Shown in pieces: positions 1 to 10,909 of a stretch of DNA of 64,000 nucleotides. The notes under the pieces were generated by a model that was given only the letters and a program-made list of their open reading frames with translations, was not told where the DNA came from and made no database searches. The stretch spans positions 314,011-378,010 of the forward strand of contig BFEA01000828.1 in assembly GCA_003427395.1 (NCBI GenBank). The letters are read 5' to 3'. The stretch is from Chara braunii (lineage: Eukaryota; Streptophyta; Charophyceae; Charales; Characeae). Every line of letters starts with the position of its first letter. Positions within the stretch are counted from its first letter, which is position 1. Both the position numbers and the translations under genes were made by a program.

Positions 1-599
1 TGCTAGGATGCGCGGAAGGGGAGGACAGGTCGGGATATCGGGGGAGGAGGAGAAGAAGAAGAAGAAGAAGAAGAAGAAAAGAAACGAGGAAGAAAGATAA
101 GAAGGGAAAAAAATAGAATATAAAATATAATAAAATTGTCGTTGATTACTTATCTGCGCGACGACGGTGACCAGGTCCAGTTTTGCGGGTCGAATGGAAG
201 GTGAGAAATTGGTGTAATTGGTGTAACAGTTTAAAGGCAAGGCACAGTGGCAAGGTACAAAGTCGAAGTCTTGGATTCCCGAATGCCGGAAACAGCAAGT
301 CACACTGAGTACGAGTACAGCAGCAGAGAAATGGTATGAGACTGCCCCCGTACCGTACGGGGAGCCGGTATAAGTACCGGTGACACGTACGGTACCAGGG
401 GCATTTCTGCAAAGGCCCCCGAGGGCAGAACTGAAAAATGCAGTATTTGAAAGTGGCGCCCGAATTGCAGCATGGCGCCAGTTGTCCGAAATCCTAAAGT
501 ACCAAAGGAGGAGTTTGGAAAAAGGGCGCTAGGTCGAAAACGGGATGCAGCTGAAACAGCAAAAAGATAGACCAGGGATCGAGCCCTGGCGAAGTCCGT
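1..599. other. No gene; GAA repeat and a short perfect hairpin
   Basis: I see no supportable coding region. A (GAA)n tract lies at about 45-78. A perfect 6-bp hairpin, CCAGGG-ATCGAG-CCCTGG, lies at 572-589. Its loop resembles a tRNA T-arm, but no matching D-arm was found. Positions 340-420 are rich in GTAC/CCGG palindromes such as GTACCGTACGG, similar in flavour to motifs in the repeats near 35.4 and 50.6 kb. Confidence 0.5.
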
Positions 600-1288
600 A
601 ACATTATGACTTGGATTTGATGGTTAATAATCCCAAGGTCACCCTTATATCTAGATTGGATTATTGATAGTCAAGCCACTCTGTTGATAACATTTTCACG
701 GTCATGGTTCCCACGCCACAAAAAAACTGCTAATTGACGCTGGAATATCTTGAGAGTCACTTAATCTAAGGCCCAGATCGTTGATTTATACCAAATGGAA
801 GCCAAAACCATATTATAAATTATCAGTGATCGTCCACATAAANATGTATGTTTATCTTTCCACTACTCCATTTTCAACTGAGCTTGTTGCAAAATTCCTT
901 CATCATTGGTTGTTGGTTTGCCTGTAGCCAAAAGGGACACACCTAGAAACTCTTATTGGTATATCTGACNGGATCCATTTAATATTAGGTTGTTCGGGTG
1001 GTCTTGCGCCTTGATAATGAATCCATCATCCCATTGTTTTATTACCCCAGTTTACCTTCATATCAGAAAAATTGCAGAAGATGTTCACAACTCTCTTAAT
1101 TGCGTTCAAATTCACTTGTGCTGCCTCAACCATCAGAGAGAGATCGTCTGCAAAGAGAGAGGAGACGGGGATGACCTCCTCTAGGATAGAAGAAATCAGG
1201 ATATGTCTAATGTCCTTGTGGTGTATTCGGTCCGCTGCAAGAGCTTCCATAATGATCACAAAATGGAGTGGAGCGATCGGGTCGCCAT
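600..1288 (-). pseudogene. LINE copy A, 3' half: reverse transcriptase remnant
   Basis: This is a decayed non-LTR retrotransposon ORF2. Read on the minus strand, 1292-1026 gives DGDPIAPLHF, then an ADRIHHKDIR segment, then SLFADDLSL. These match RQGDPISSYLF and SLFADDLTL of the better-preserved LINE at 21-29 kb. The FADD tetrad is the catalytic YxDD motif of the RT palm. Nucleotide similarity to the same LINE continues to about 600, for example around TTTATACCA, but the frame is lost by many stops and indels. Two ambiguous bases lie at 843 and 970. The 5' half of the same copy resumes at 3769, after a 2.48-kb insertion. Confidence 0.8.
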
Positions 1289-1564
1289 CCATATAACACC
1301 CACGACTGTGGTCATCGTGGGCACGACTGTCACCGGGAGGCCGAGGTCTACCGCGGCTTATAGTTGCCGAGGGGAGACCCGGTTGGGGGTCGTAGTTGCG
1401 GGTTGGGGGTCGGGGTTGCGGGTTGGGGGTCGGGGTTGCGGATTGGGGTGCGGGAACCCCGACCCTACACCCTTGAAAAAAAAAAAAGTTAAAAAAAATA
1501 ATTTTCGGGGGGGTCGTCTCTTGTGTGTAAAAAAAAAAAATAAAAAAAAAATGATTGCTTGATG

Positions 1565-1655
1565 ATTTTTTGATTGATTGATTGATCGATTAATTAATTG
1601 TTTGCTTGCTTGCTTGCTTGCTTGCTTGCTGGATTGATTGATTAATTGGTGGGGG
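1565..1655. repeat. Tetranucleotide repeats (GATT)n, (TTAA)n, (TTGC)n
   Basis: A compound degenerate tetranucleotide tract: GATTGATTGATT, then TTAATTAATTG, then six copies of TTGC, then GATTGATTGATT. It is bounded by A-rich runs. ATCAATCAATC is seen again at 1978-1990 after the CA tract. Confidence 0.85.
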
Positions 1656-1703
1656 AGGTCGTCCCAACCCTCCCCCAACACCAAAAAAAAAAATAAAAAA
1701 AAA

Positions 1704-1715
1704 TGCGCACGCACA

Positions 1716-1755
<40 letters not shown>

Positions 1756-1972
1756 TACACATACACAAATAAACACACACACATACACACACACATACAC
1801 ATACTGACACACACACACACACACACACATACACACACACACACACCCGCTCACGCACACACACACAAACACACACACTCACACACACACACACACACAC
1901 AAACACAAACACACACACACACACAAACACATACGCACACACACACACACATACACACACACACACACACAC
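1704..1972. repeat. (CA)n microsatellite, imperfect, ~270 bp
   Basis: A long CA dinucleotide array interrupted by ATA, AAA and CG variants. Translation on the minus strand gives only Cys-Val strings, so open frames across it are artefacts of the repeat. Confidence 0.95.
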
Positions 1973-2267
1973 AATGAATCAATCAATCAATTAGTGTGTC
2001 TAGCAAAAACGGAAAAAAAAAGGACAAAAAAAATGGTTTTGGTTTTTCTTTTCATTATTATCTTTTTTTTTTTTTTTTTCCTTTCATGTTTGCATATGTA
2101 GGTAAAAAAAAAGAATCAAAGAAACATGTGCATCATAATTATCCCACCAGCAATCAGACAAAAATAAAAAAAAACAAGTTATTTTTTTTTATTATGATTC
2201 TTTTAATTTTAATACTTGTTTTTTTTCGTTTTCTAGTTTTTTTAATAAAAAAAAATATTCATATATA

Positions 2268-3032
2268 CAGAGTTGCCAGGCCAAACGTACGGAGGCCCCT
2301 TAGCTGACCCCTGAACGTTCGGGCGTTCGGGTCCCCGTACGAGGCCCGAACTCGAAGGGGTTCGGGCCCCGCAAAAAATTATTTTGGTATCTAAAAATTA
2401 TTTTATTTTTCTGATTTTGTTTTTGTAAGTTCTGTGTTATGTAAGCTAGATGTCTCTCAATTTTGAAGTCATTCTGTGGAGCCAAACAATAATGAACAAT
2501 CCGCAAAGATGGTGGTGTCAAAACTTGCTTTCCCACTTACTAATTTGTTTTTTTTCTCTTTTCACTTTTTTTTTTCCCTTTATTTTGGGGCCTGAAAAAC
2601 ATTATTATTTTTTTAAAATTTATTTGTAGGTTCTCTATTATGTAAGATACATATGTACAAAATTTAATGGCATTTGACAAAGCCAAAAAAAAATAAAAAA
2701 TCGCCAAAAATGGCGGTGTCAAAAACTTGCTCGCCCACGGAATAATTTCATTCTCGTTTTATTTTTTCTTATTTTCATTAATATTATTTATTTTTCGTAT
2801 TTGATTTTTATTTCAAATCTGGTAAGGAATTTGGATGTAATGTTGAGGCAAATGTTCTTTAGTTTATTCTTCTGCATGACATATTTTTTTGCAGAATTTT
2901 TGAAAACTTTTTTTTTTTTTTTTTTTTTTTCGGTTCCGCGTTCGGCCGAACGTCCAAACGCGTCAAGAGGGGGTCCCAAACGTTCGGGCGTTCGGGTTTG
3001 GGCGTTCGGCCCGTCGCGAACGCCGGCAACCC

Positions 3033-3034
<2 letters not shown>
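2268..3034. mobile_element. hAT-like non-autonomous element, copy 1
   Basis: The element begins CAGAGTTGCCAGGCCAAACG. Its reverse-complemented right end begins CAGGGTTGCCGGCGTTCGCG. The flanking octamers, CATATATA at 2260-2267 and AATATATA at 3035-3042, are compatible with an 8-bp target duplication, although the site is an AT repeat. Both subterminal regions carry short GTTCGGG/CGTACG palindromic motifs. The interior (about 2815-2905) aligns with the interior of the element at 21883-22245 in reverse orientation, which establishes a family. There is no transposase. An 8-bp duplication and CAG-type ends point to hAT; this is inference. Confidence 0.75.

Positions 3035-3067
<33 letters not shown>
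3035..3067. repeat. (AT)n microsatellite
   Basis: An uninterrupted AT dinucleotide run. It immediately abuts the right end of the hAT-like copy and is probably the target site of that insertion. Confidence 0.9.
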
Positions 3068-3069
<2 letters not shown>

Positions 3070-3768
3070 GGATGTAGGGTTTTTTAAACTTTACAACCTC
3101 ATATGTTTATTTTATTTTTCAACCTATTATCATAGGAATACAAAATATCAGTGGTTTACGACCGCACTTAACCCCCGCGGCCATCAACAGAAAAATTCCC
3201 ACAAGAAATGAAGGTTGAAAAAACATTCCTGGACCATTAAAAAAAAATCCTTCATATTTATAAATTATCATTCCAATGTTCGTCAAATTCTAAAATTTTC
3301 AGTTTTATTTGATAAGTTCCCGTCTAAATATAAGTTTTCCCTTCCAACTACATCTGTTTGTTCAAGATGGGATGAAAGTGTGAAGAAGTGTATGAAATGT
3401 CTTAATTAAACTTTCATTCTACTATAACAAATACCTTCTAATTTAGATTGGATTAACCTATTTATGACTGAAAATGCCTCGCTAGAATGACAATCCAATT
3501 AAAATATTTGATGAACTCATCCAGACTTTCATTCTATCTCTTGCATGCATTTCAAATAAGAAGGGATACCCCATTTTAGGAATTTAAGTTTTCAAGTAAG
3601 ACGAAAAATTTTAAAATTGGAATGACATTTTTAAAGATAGAATGAAAATTTAAAATTTAGTATGTAATTTTACTATGAATGATTATCTAATTATGGGAAA
3701 TTTTTCTGTTGATGATCCTGACCGAATGCGGTCATCAGGTCCACAGTCATGACTGCGGGTGAAACATA

Positions 3769-4790
3769 GGTCACCATGTCTTACTGATCTCTGAAGTACA
3801 ATGAGAGATGTCACATTGCCATTAATCATAACCATTGTTGTAGCGTTTCTATGCAGAATTATAATCCATCTTCTAAAATGTGGACCAAAATTGAAAATTT
3901 CTAAACATTTATCTAAAAAGAATCAATGAACCTAATCATAAGTTTTTTCAAAGTCAATAAAAATAAAGGTTGCATTATGTTTGGACCGACGAGAAAGCTT
4001 GATGAGTTCATTAATGAGTAGGATATTGTCATGAATATTCCTTTCTTGAATGTACCCAGTTTAGGCAGGGTGAATTATGTCTACCATATACTTATTCGTG
4101 AGATTAGTATGGACCTTAGAGATCAGCTTATGCACTACTGTTAGCAATGTAATGAGGTGATAGTTCCTAATATTACATTTATTACCTTTTGATATAATAA
4201 TATGAAAACATCTTGTCCCACAATCTCCTCCATCTGGCTTGACACCCATACTGCTTGATATCAAAGTTCTTTTGGTAAACCATCAATGTCTTCCTTCATA
4301 AGGATAAGTGCGGTCCATGTTTCATTTTTTGTTAAGGGAGAGTCTTATTATTCGCTCTGATCTATTGATAGGGCTCTGGTCATAGGTGTTAAGAAATCAT
4401 CTATCTCCGCACTACGTTGATTCAATGAAATATCACCATTCTCAGATAGAAAGAAATAATTGAAAAAGTCTCTTGCGATTTGAGTACACTCAGCCGTAAA
4501 AGTGACAATGGGACCATTCTGATGTTGGGGATGGACCAGCGCCTCTATGATTGTCATCCCAGTGCGGGTCTTTTGCCATAGCAAAAAAACTTGCATCCAT
4601 GGCTCCCTCTACATGATGTTTTCTAATTTTGCCTCAAACCCTCATACCTTGCCATTGATACTCCATACGAGAAAGTAATTTATATAATATTTTTTCAAAT
4701 TCTTGAGTTGTTGCTTCACTGAATTTCATTCCTCTCCAGCTCACTATCATCTACTTCTAGCAATTTGAAACGATTTTTTAAAGATTCATT
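3769..4790 (-). pseudogene. LINE copy A, 5' half: RT fingers and linker remnant
   Basis: Minus-strand reading gives IRNYHLITLLTVVHKLISKV at about 4170-4110. This matches the IRNYCPITLLTVVSKMLSKA block of the 21-29 kb LINE. Downstream, at 3985-3950, FIFIDFEKTYD is the RT motif A region (FIFIDFKKAYD in the better copy). RSVRHGD at about 3780 matches RSARQGD. The stretch 4596-4348 matches the ORF2 linker between endonuclease and RT (FTAECTQIARDFF versus STAQCMKVARNFY). Stops are frequent. The similarity ends near 4790, where a MITE fragment begins. Confidence 0.8.
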
Positions 4791-4794
4791 CTAG

Positions 4795-4935
4795 AGCTAT
4801 TGGAGCCACACTTCACTCAATACCTTTTCTTGAGTATCTTCTGACAACCAAAATTGCACGACAAATTTCTAGAGTAAATGGAGCGGTGCCGTACTCAAGA
4901 TTTTTCATGAGTCTAGAGTAGTGGAGTGAGGCCCA
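4795..4935. mobile_element. MITE-B family fragment (right arm)
   Basis: It ends TAGTGGAGTGAGGCCCA. The reverse complement, TGGGCCTCACTCCACTACTC, matches the terminal repeat of the two elements at 13621-14014 and 14100-14500. Positions about 4855-4890 match the reverse complement of 14130-14170 (TCTAGAGTAAATGGAGCGG). The left terminus is not recognisable, so this is a partial copy. Confidence 0.7.
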
Positions 4936-4978
4936 TGGACACCACACGACTTACTTATGGACACCACACGACTTACTT
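4935..4978. repeat. Perfect 22-bp tandem duplication
   Basis: The 22-bp unit beginning ATGGACACCACACG occurs twice in a row with no mismatch (4935-4956 and 4957-4978), directly beyond the MITE-B end. Confidence 0.9.
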
Positions 4979-5339
4979 TCCTTAAAATTGATATTTGTTA
5001 CTTATTTTATTAAATTAGCCGTAAAAAAAAATCAATATTGTTTTTCCATTTTTTAGCATTTTTTTAGCCTACTACGTCGGATTATTGATGGTCTCGACTC
5101 TCGAGTCTTGACAACGTCGTACCATTTAATGTATCTAGACGAAAAGTTCGTCAACATACACCTTAGGGTCTAAAAAATTGTAAAAAATTCGAGGTGGATC
5201 AGATGGTCCTGTGTCCCCAAGACGCCGGACCATTAATGATCCGATGACGAGAGGGCAAAAAAATGCTTAGATATACTTTTGTTTTACGGTTAATTTCATA
5301 AAGTTAGTACAAAATGTCACTTTTCACAAAATGTCTGCA
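4979..5339. other. No gene recognised
   Basis: AT-rich DNA without a supportable ORF or RNA. Short A runs (for example near 5025 and 5258) are the only notable compositional feature. Confidence 0.4.
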
Positions 5340-5412
5340 AAACAGACGCTGAAAAAGGTGCCACTTTCTCGAAAATTGTAAGGGGTCTCTCTCGAATAGG
5401 TAAGTTTAGTAA
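5340..5412. repeat. Dispersed repeat, shared with 13017-13108 in reverse
   Basis: The block contains GTGCCACTTTCTCGAA. It is recognisably the reverse complement of 13017-13108, which also carries GTGCCACTTTCTCGAA followed by a block ending in TAAGGACTATCC (TAAGGATTGTCC here). It lies just left of the fold-back structure and may be part of the same element. Confidence 0.6.
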
Positions 5413-5598
5413 GGATTGTCCATCACGAAACAGTCCCTTGCACCTCTAGCCCTCCGATGCCATCGGAGGACATGCCCTTCCTCCCCTTCTCCCCTCCCCC
5501 CCCCCTCTCCCCCCTCCCTTACTTGGCTGGACGCCCTGTTTGGAAAATATCTAGAAAGACTTCAGGGTGAATTTCCCAACGACCGACCGTATGGAAAT

Positions 5599-5845
5599 GC
5601 CCCGTCAGCATTTTGGCAACCTCCCTCCACACACAGTGGGGTCCAAAATTCCTTTCTGGGAGGACCCTCCATACGGGTTTTCCACGCCGGTAGGGTCTGG
5701 AAAATTGTGCAGCACCCAAAGTTTTACAGGTCGTCGGGCAGTGGTGTCCCCCATCGGTATGGGAAACTGGTATGGAAAGTCCTTTTGAAAATAAGTTTCG
5801 GACGCCATGGTGTATGGAAGGAGGTCGCCGAAATGCTGATGGGGC
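5599..5845. mobile_element. Fold-back element with ~110-bp inverted repeats
   Basis: The left arm starts GCCCCGTCAGCATTTTGG. The reverse complement of the right arm starts GCCCCATCAGCATTTCGG, and similarity continues through ACCTCC[CT]TCCA and CTCCATAC-type motifs toward the centre near 5720. The arms thus cover almost the whole 247 bp. This is the layout of a fold-back MITE or an RNA-hairpin-forming repeat. Open frames on both strands across it arise from the inverted arms and are not taken as genes. Confidence 0.75.
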
Positions 5846-7319
5846 TTTTTTTTTTTCTTCCGATAGCCCTTATGCATGCCCTCTTTCCCAGTGGTGATGA
5901 GAGAACCACCAGATTTGAGGGTTTGACTGACGGGCTGCTCTTAGACTATCTATTGGTGGGGAGTGACATTTGTTCGAAACTGGGTCCAACGTCCCTTACA
6001 TGCATCGTGCAAAGCATAAGTTTTCTGGACGTTTGATCATTAACATATCCCACTGTGGAGCTCCTTTGCCCGATTGAGCTGCACGTAATACCCTTCCCTA
6101 TTTGAAGCCCCACTACTCATGGCCCCATCCCCAATCCTAGAATGAAGGGTTGTTCGTCCCCTCCTATACATCCTTATGATTTCTCATTCCCACCCAATTC
6201 CAGGCCTTCACGACTCCCTTTTGTCTTTCTGCTTTGGAACTGATTTACGTTGTAACTCTTATTTTGGCTTATATAGCTTGCCCACATATCTGGCATTGCG
6301 AGGCGCCATCCCTCACGTTATAGGCCTTTCCCTCACGATTCAAGAACACTCACTATCCCACGGGGCGAATACCGATCCCTTTCCAAGGCTCCTACTCTAG
6401 TGGCTCAGCCCCCTCCTAAAAGATTGCCCTGCTTTCCTATCGATTCTATTTCTCCTTCTGCCCAACAGGTATTGTCTGCTCCCGGGAACCTGCAGCCCCC
6501 TGTTCTTGTTAAACCCTTTTTAAACCTTCCGCCATTAGTCTGTAGTCTCACTTCCTAGTCCATCAACTGAGTCCTGGTGCCAGGAGCTCATCTGTCTAAT
6601 TGCTTTCTCGCCCTTTCCTGGCCGTTGGCACGTGTCATTCCTTGTGGTGCCTATTTCATGGAGGAGTCTTCGTTGGTCCTCACAGTACTTAAATCCTCCA
6701 GCCGCGTTGTCTTTCCTTCCTTACCCAAGCCCAGTCATATGATGATGGTGATCGACTTCTCTCTCCTTCACTGCCCGCAATGGTTACTTTGTTCCTTCCT
6801 TGGTCTTCCAGACTGTGCCCATCTAAGTTGGTTTCCTCTCCTGCCCCCCTATCCCCCCAGCGTCCATCACTCCCTTCCATCCCCTTATATTCACTCGAGA
6901 TGGATCGTTGTTCTTTCGACCCAGTAGTCACCTGCATGGTCAGGCCTTTCATCTTCTCGTTTGCTGCAGGGGCCAAGGCGGGAGAAAAGAGAACATGTCT
7001 TCTCACCCCTAGCAGGCAAAGCAAGCTGGGAAAGAGGGGAGAAGGGAGGGGGGGGGATAGGGTTGAGAAGGTGGAGGTGACGGTGCAAGGAGAACCTTAG
7101 GGTAGTAGGACAAAGGAGGACAGGGAGGGGAAAGTGAGATAAAGACCTATACTGCCAGTTTCATTCTTCTCTCCTTCAATCTTTCTAATACAAGCGGGAG
7201 TCCTAGATTTCGGCAAGGGCTTTACGGGGGTTAATTCACTCTTTCCCAAATCGACTAGTGACTTCCTCCATCTCTGTTTGTTAGGAGTATCTGAGAGCCT
7301 CAGGGTCAAGTCATCCTGG
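5846..7319. other. No gene recognised; C/T-rich stretch
   Basis: Several open frames overlap on both strands between 6577 and 7100, but none shows a recognisable domain or conserved composition. A purine-rich patch lies at 7020-7135. The last part, 7097-7309 on the minus strand, may be the extreme C-terminus of LINE copy B, but I could not confirm it. Confidence 0.4.
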
Positions 7320-8370
7320 ATGTTGCGTTTGAGGATCGTGAGTCAGTTCCATGCTGCCATTGTCATGGCATGGAGATAATCAGCCATGTGGTGTTTGGCT
7401 TGTGGGAAGCCAAAGGTGTTGTGGTCACAGTCGAAACAACATCGAACTCTCCACACTGTTATGAGAACCTCCTGACTTGTAATTCCAACCATGTTGGTTT
7501 TGTATAGGGACCCATGGTGGCGGGTTGTGCGTATCTGTGCCCAACAGCAGGAGGCCGATATCCGACGGGAACTGAGTGTTCGTCAGTTCCTTCCATGCCG
7601 CATCCCGCCGTCTCCAGATTTGGGCGGTCATAGGGCATCCCACGAGACATGGCTCCAAGTTGGCCCTGCCACAATATCTAAAGATGGGAGATAGTCTACC
7701 CTGTTGGTCCAGAGTTGTTTTGGAGACAATCCAGTCTAGTGGGCAGGCATCGGTATAAAATTTTTGGGCGTGATGCGTGCATATGGTGCTTGTGTAAAGT
7801 TATTGAGGCGATCGGCAGGAAGAATGAAGTCATGGGTCCATCGGTTTTGGATTTTTTGTGTGGATAAGTGTTTGTTATGGATCGCTTTGTACCCTCGTTT
7901 AACTGTACACTGCCATGATTTTTGTGGCCACTCCCACTTGCCTGGGCCGAATATGAGTTTGGCTACCGGGGTATTTGGTTCATAGACATGGTAGGTATGA
8001 CCAGCTTCCTCTAGTACTCTGATTCTGACGAGGCCAACCCAACTTTTCATTATGTTCTCATCTTCATTCTTGGCTAGGTGAGTCCATCTCACCCCGAGGT
8101 GGTGGATGTCGTATGGTTCCAGGCAGGCGCCATTTGATGACACTTCAATCACCTTCCAGATTCTTGTTGGGCGATGCATTTTAGTGTTGGTCACTACCGA
8201 ATCTCCCTTCTCGATTGTTGGTCCCTTTTTCAGTTGTACTAGCCGTGCCAGGGGTACGGTGCCTTGGATGAGTTCCAATTCTTCGAACCGTCCTCGGATA
8301 AATTTCAATTGTTCCCAAAGCTGACACTCAGCCTCCCACACCCTTCCAGTCGTCCCACAGGTCCCCAATT
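7320..8370 (-). pseudogene. LINE copy B: C-terminal ORF2 remnant with zf-RVT
   Basis: The minus-strand frame 8368-7736 (210 aa) contains the block PLARLVQLKKGPTIEKGDSV, which aligns with PLAWLRTLRRGPTVEAGDWV of the 21-29 kb LINE, just upstream of its zinc-finger region. Farther on, 7658-7540 gives LVGCPMTAQIWRRRDAAWKE, matching the LFLLCPTSILIWRGWVRIWN zf-RVT segment. The frame shifts near 7700. The region would bind RNA or the target in an active element. This copy lacks endonuclease and RT and is a 5'-truncated fragment, probably of a related rather than identical LINE subfamily. Confidence 0.7.
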
Positions 8371-10818
8371 GTGAAGATTCCCCTTGCCACCACGAACGTC
8401 ATTGAGAGCCGGCTGGAAGGCCCAAGGAAGCCCCTGTGTCATCCACGATCCATGGATTTCTGAAGAGCGGTTACTTACTTATGTCACTCCATCTAAGGAG
8501 AAGGAAGAGAAGATCCGGTCCCATGACTTTCCCCTACCTGATCAGGTTTGGGCCGTTTGGCTAGAGCGGTGTGACGATCTATTTTCTGATTAGCGCAACG
8601 TTCTGCGCACTTGGACTTTGGGGGTTGGGCAGAGGGGCATGTTCAAATTACATAAGTACCCCCATTTTTTTTTTTTTTTTCTCCTTGTTTTGTGAAAACT
8701 TGGTCTCATGGCGGTTGGTAGTAAGGATGCACCTTAGAGAGCGCAAAAATAACGGTTGATGTGACTTTTTCCTTTTTCTTTTGGTATGGGGAAGTAAACT
8801 TTGGTGCAGTCATCGCATGGAAAACTTTTTTTTTTGAATTTTCGAACGTTGAGGGGAAGAGTATGGGAGCAATCGAAATTAAGACTTTAATTAGATTATG
8901 ATTCTGGGGTTGCCGTATTTTTCTTTGTAACTGCGCGAAGCTCCTTACTCGTGCGCGTTCTACTTCCGCCGCCCTTAATTCTAATCTCAACTGTACTTTT
9001 TTCTTATTCCTCCCTCTATGAGCGCGGGTGTAATGGTAATCTTCTGGTTCTTGGTTCTCATCGTGCTGAGACACGGAGCTCCTCTCCCTTTATCTCATTG
9101 GCCACGACGATGCATGACTGGATCGATGCGTGGAGAGTGGCTACATTCCCCACGTCGCGGCCTAGGCATGCCAATAGCGGGCACACACTTCTTTCTTCTA
9201 TCCCCCTGCCTCATTGTATCCCGACCATCTCGCGCGGATGCTGATAGCTAGAAATTTTGGAAGCGTGACTAAATCGCTCTCTAATCAAACTTGGGAAGGT
9301 TAACGTGGTCAAGAGGATCGGCTCACGAGTAGGAGCCGACAAAGAGGTGAGTTTGGAGTTGGGCGATCTGACGGCCTGGTTGCGAGTGTGCGAGGTTGAT
9401 GTGCGGCCACAATGGACTATGGAGCACGGGCGAACCCGGCGTGTGTACTCGAGATAAGTGGGCTGATGATTTTGAGTTATTGGTAGGAGGGAGGCGACGA
9501 ACCACTTGCACCAGAACAAGAAGGGGGTTGGTGAAGTAGTGAGAGAGAGAGCGTGGGATGTTGGGATATATGATACCTTCTCTCCTGTCCCTCTCATAAT
9601 TTTTTTATTTGGAACTGCACGTTTCAACTTTCCCATTTTTGTAATTACAGATGGATATCTAATTGTATAAATCTTGTTCTTTCTTTGAAGTACCTCTCAC
9701 AGTTTTTTCCATTTTTAGTGGTGTTGGATATGGCGATTGTTGTCTTGATCGCTTCTATTGCACGCCCACTTCCTGATTATGATTGTAGAACATGGATACT
9801 TGTCTAAGATCGGTTTGCTGAAATTAATGAGAGGTAGGGAAGTTGGTTGTTCTGTTTAATGTCTGATGAAGGGAACTTATGCGAACTCATGCATGCGGTA
9901 CGGTCCGCCGGCAACGCAACCCAACATGTTTGCACGCCCTTGCATAACTATTTTTCGTCGGGCCCACAAACATCAATCTTCATAAGTAGGGATGCCTGCA
10001 ACAACACGGGCCCATAGCATCGAACTTCGACACTGCTTCGACCGCAATTGCATATACTGACTGTAGAGGTTGAACCGGGCTAATGATTGGTTGGCAGTGC
10101 GCCGAAAGTTCAGAAACCCCCTCTTTCACCTTGACCTCTTGCATCCTTGTCCTTAGAACACTGACACCGGAGATCCCAGTTCTGACTTTGGACTCTGCCC
10201 CCTTTTTCCTAAAATCCTTAGCACACCCCCTTTCTCGCTCCTTCCAGACCTGCCACCCTATGACGTACTAGCTTCTTAGCCTGCGCCATCTTTCGGACCC
10301 CTTCTCTCTCCTTTTCTTTTCGAATGTTGCTCGGCCCAACAAGGCCCCTCTCTGTTTTCTTGGAAGCTGCCTTGCTGAGGCCCGCGTGTTCAGTCTTATT
10401 GATTCTTGAAATTCCGTTTTCATAATTTGGGAAATGCATGGGCATTGTGCGTGCTTCAGCCAAGTTTAGCGAGCGCCCTAGGAATTGGGTCCGACAGTTA
10501 GAGATTCCGAAATGGACGGAACCCGACGTGTCCTTTCTTGCGTGTGAATGTTATCGACCACGTCGAGAAAAACTCTGGGAATTTGGTGGGAATACTAATG
10601 AATGTAGGACTGTCTTTTTCCCGCGCCTACTTTGCGCGCGGATATGGTGATTTCAATTTTTGAATTAGCATAGGACCTAGGAATCTGTAACTGTTTTGGT
10701 GCCTCTTTTTGCATCTGTGATCGGCGCCATGCAAGCGAGCTTCCCCCTTTCTGCTCCCCTTGCCATCTTCAACGCTCCCTTCGTGCCCACGCTCACTCTC
10801 CCTCTGTGACCGTTTTTT

Positions 10819-10824
<6 letters not shown>
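8371..10824. other. No gene recognised; contains diverged duplicated blocks
   Basis: Homopolymer T runs lie at 8664-8682 and 8827-8836. The block 9340-9520 resembles 11250-11440 (both contain a CCAC[AG]ATGGACT core followed by CGGGC). The block 10120-10260 resembles 12560-12660 (shared ATCCTT[AG]GCACACCC). Neither pair carries a conserved open frame. They may be remnants of a tandem segmental duplication or of LTRs. Confidence 0.4.

Positions 10825-10905
<81 letters not shown>
10825..10905. repeat. (CT)n microsatellite
   Basis: About 80 bp of uninterrupted CT dinucleotides. The long Glu-Arg and Leu-Ser frames across it are artefacts. Confidence 0.97.

Positions 10906-10909
<4 letters not shown>

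Larger units (their letters stand above)
1289..3768. mobile_element. Insertion in LINE copy A with 9-bp target duplication (Mutator-like?)
   Basis: The LINE is interrupted here. The sequence GGTCGCCAT at 1280-1288 is repeated as GGTCACCAT at 3769-3777, and the intact LINE at 24.18 kb has one uninterrupted GGTCACC at this point. The ends form an imperfect inverted repeat: ATATAACACCCACGACTGTG on the left, and TATGTTTCACCCGCAGTCAT as the reverse complement of the right end. A 9-bp duplication is typical of Mutator-like elements. No transposase was found, so the copy would be non-autonomous. It holds G-rich, tetranucleotide, CA and AT simple repeats and a nested hAT-like element at 2268-3034. 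The class assignment is inference; the insertion itself is well supported. Confidence 0.7.

Noticed and set aside
1358-1972. Long minus-strand frames of Cys/Val repeats
   Set aside because: They are translations of the CA microsatellite and have no gene-like content.
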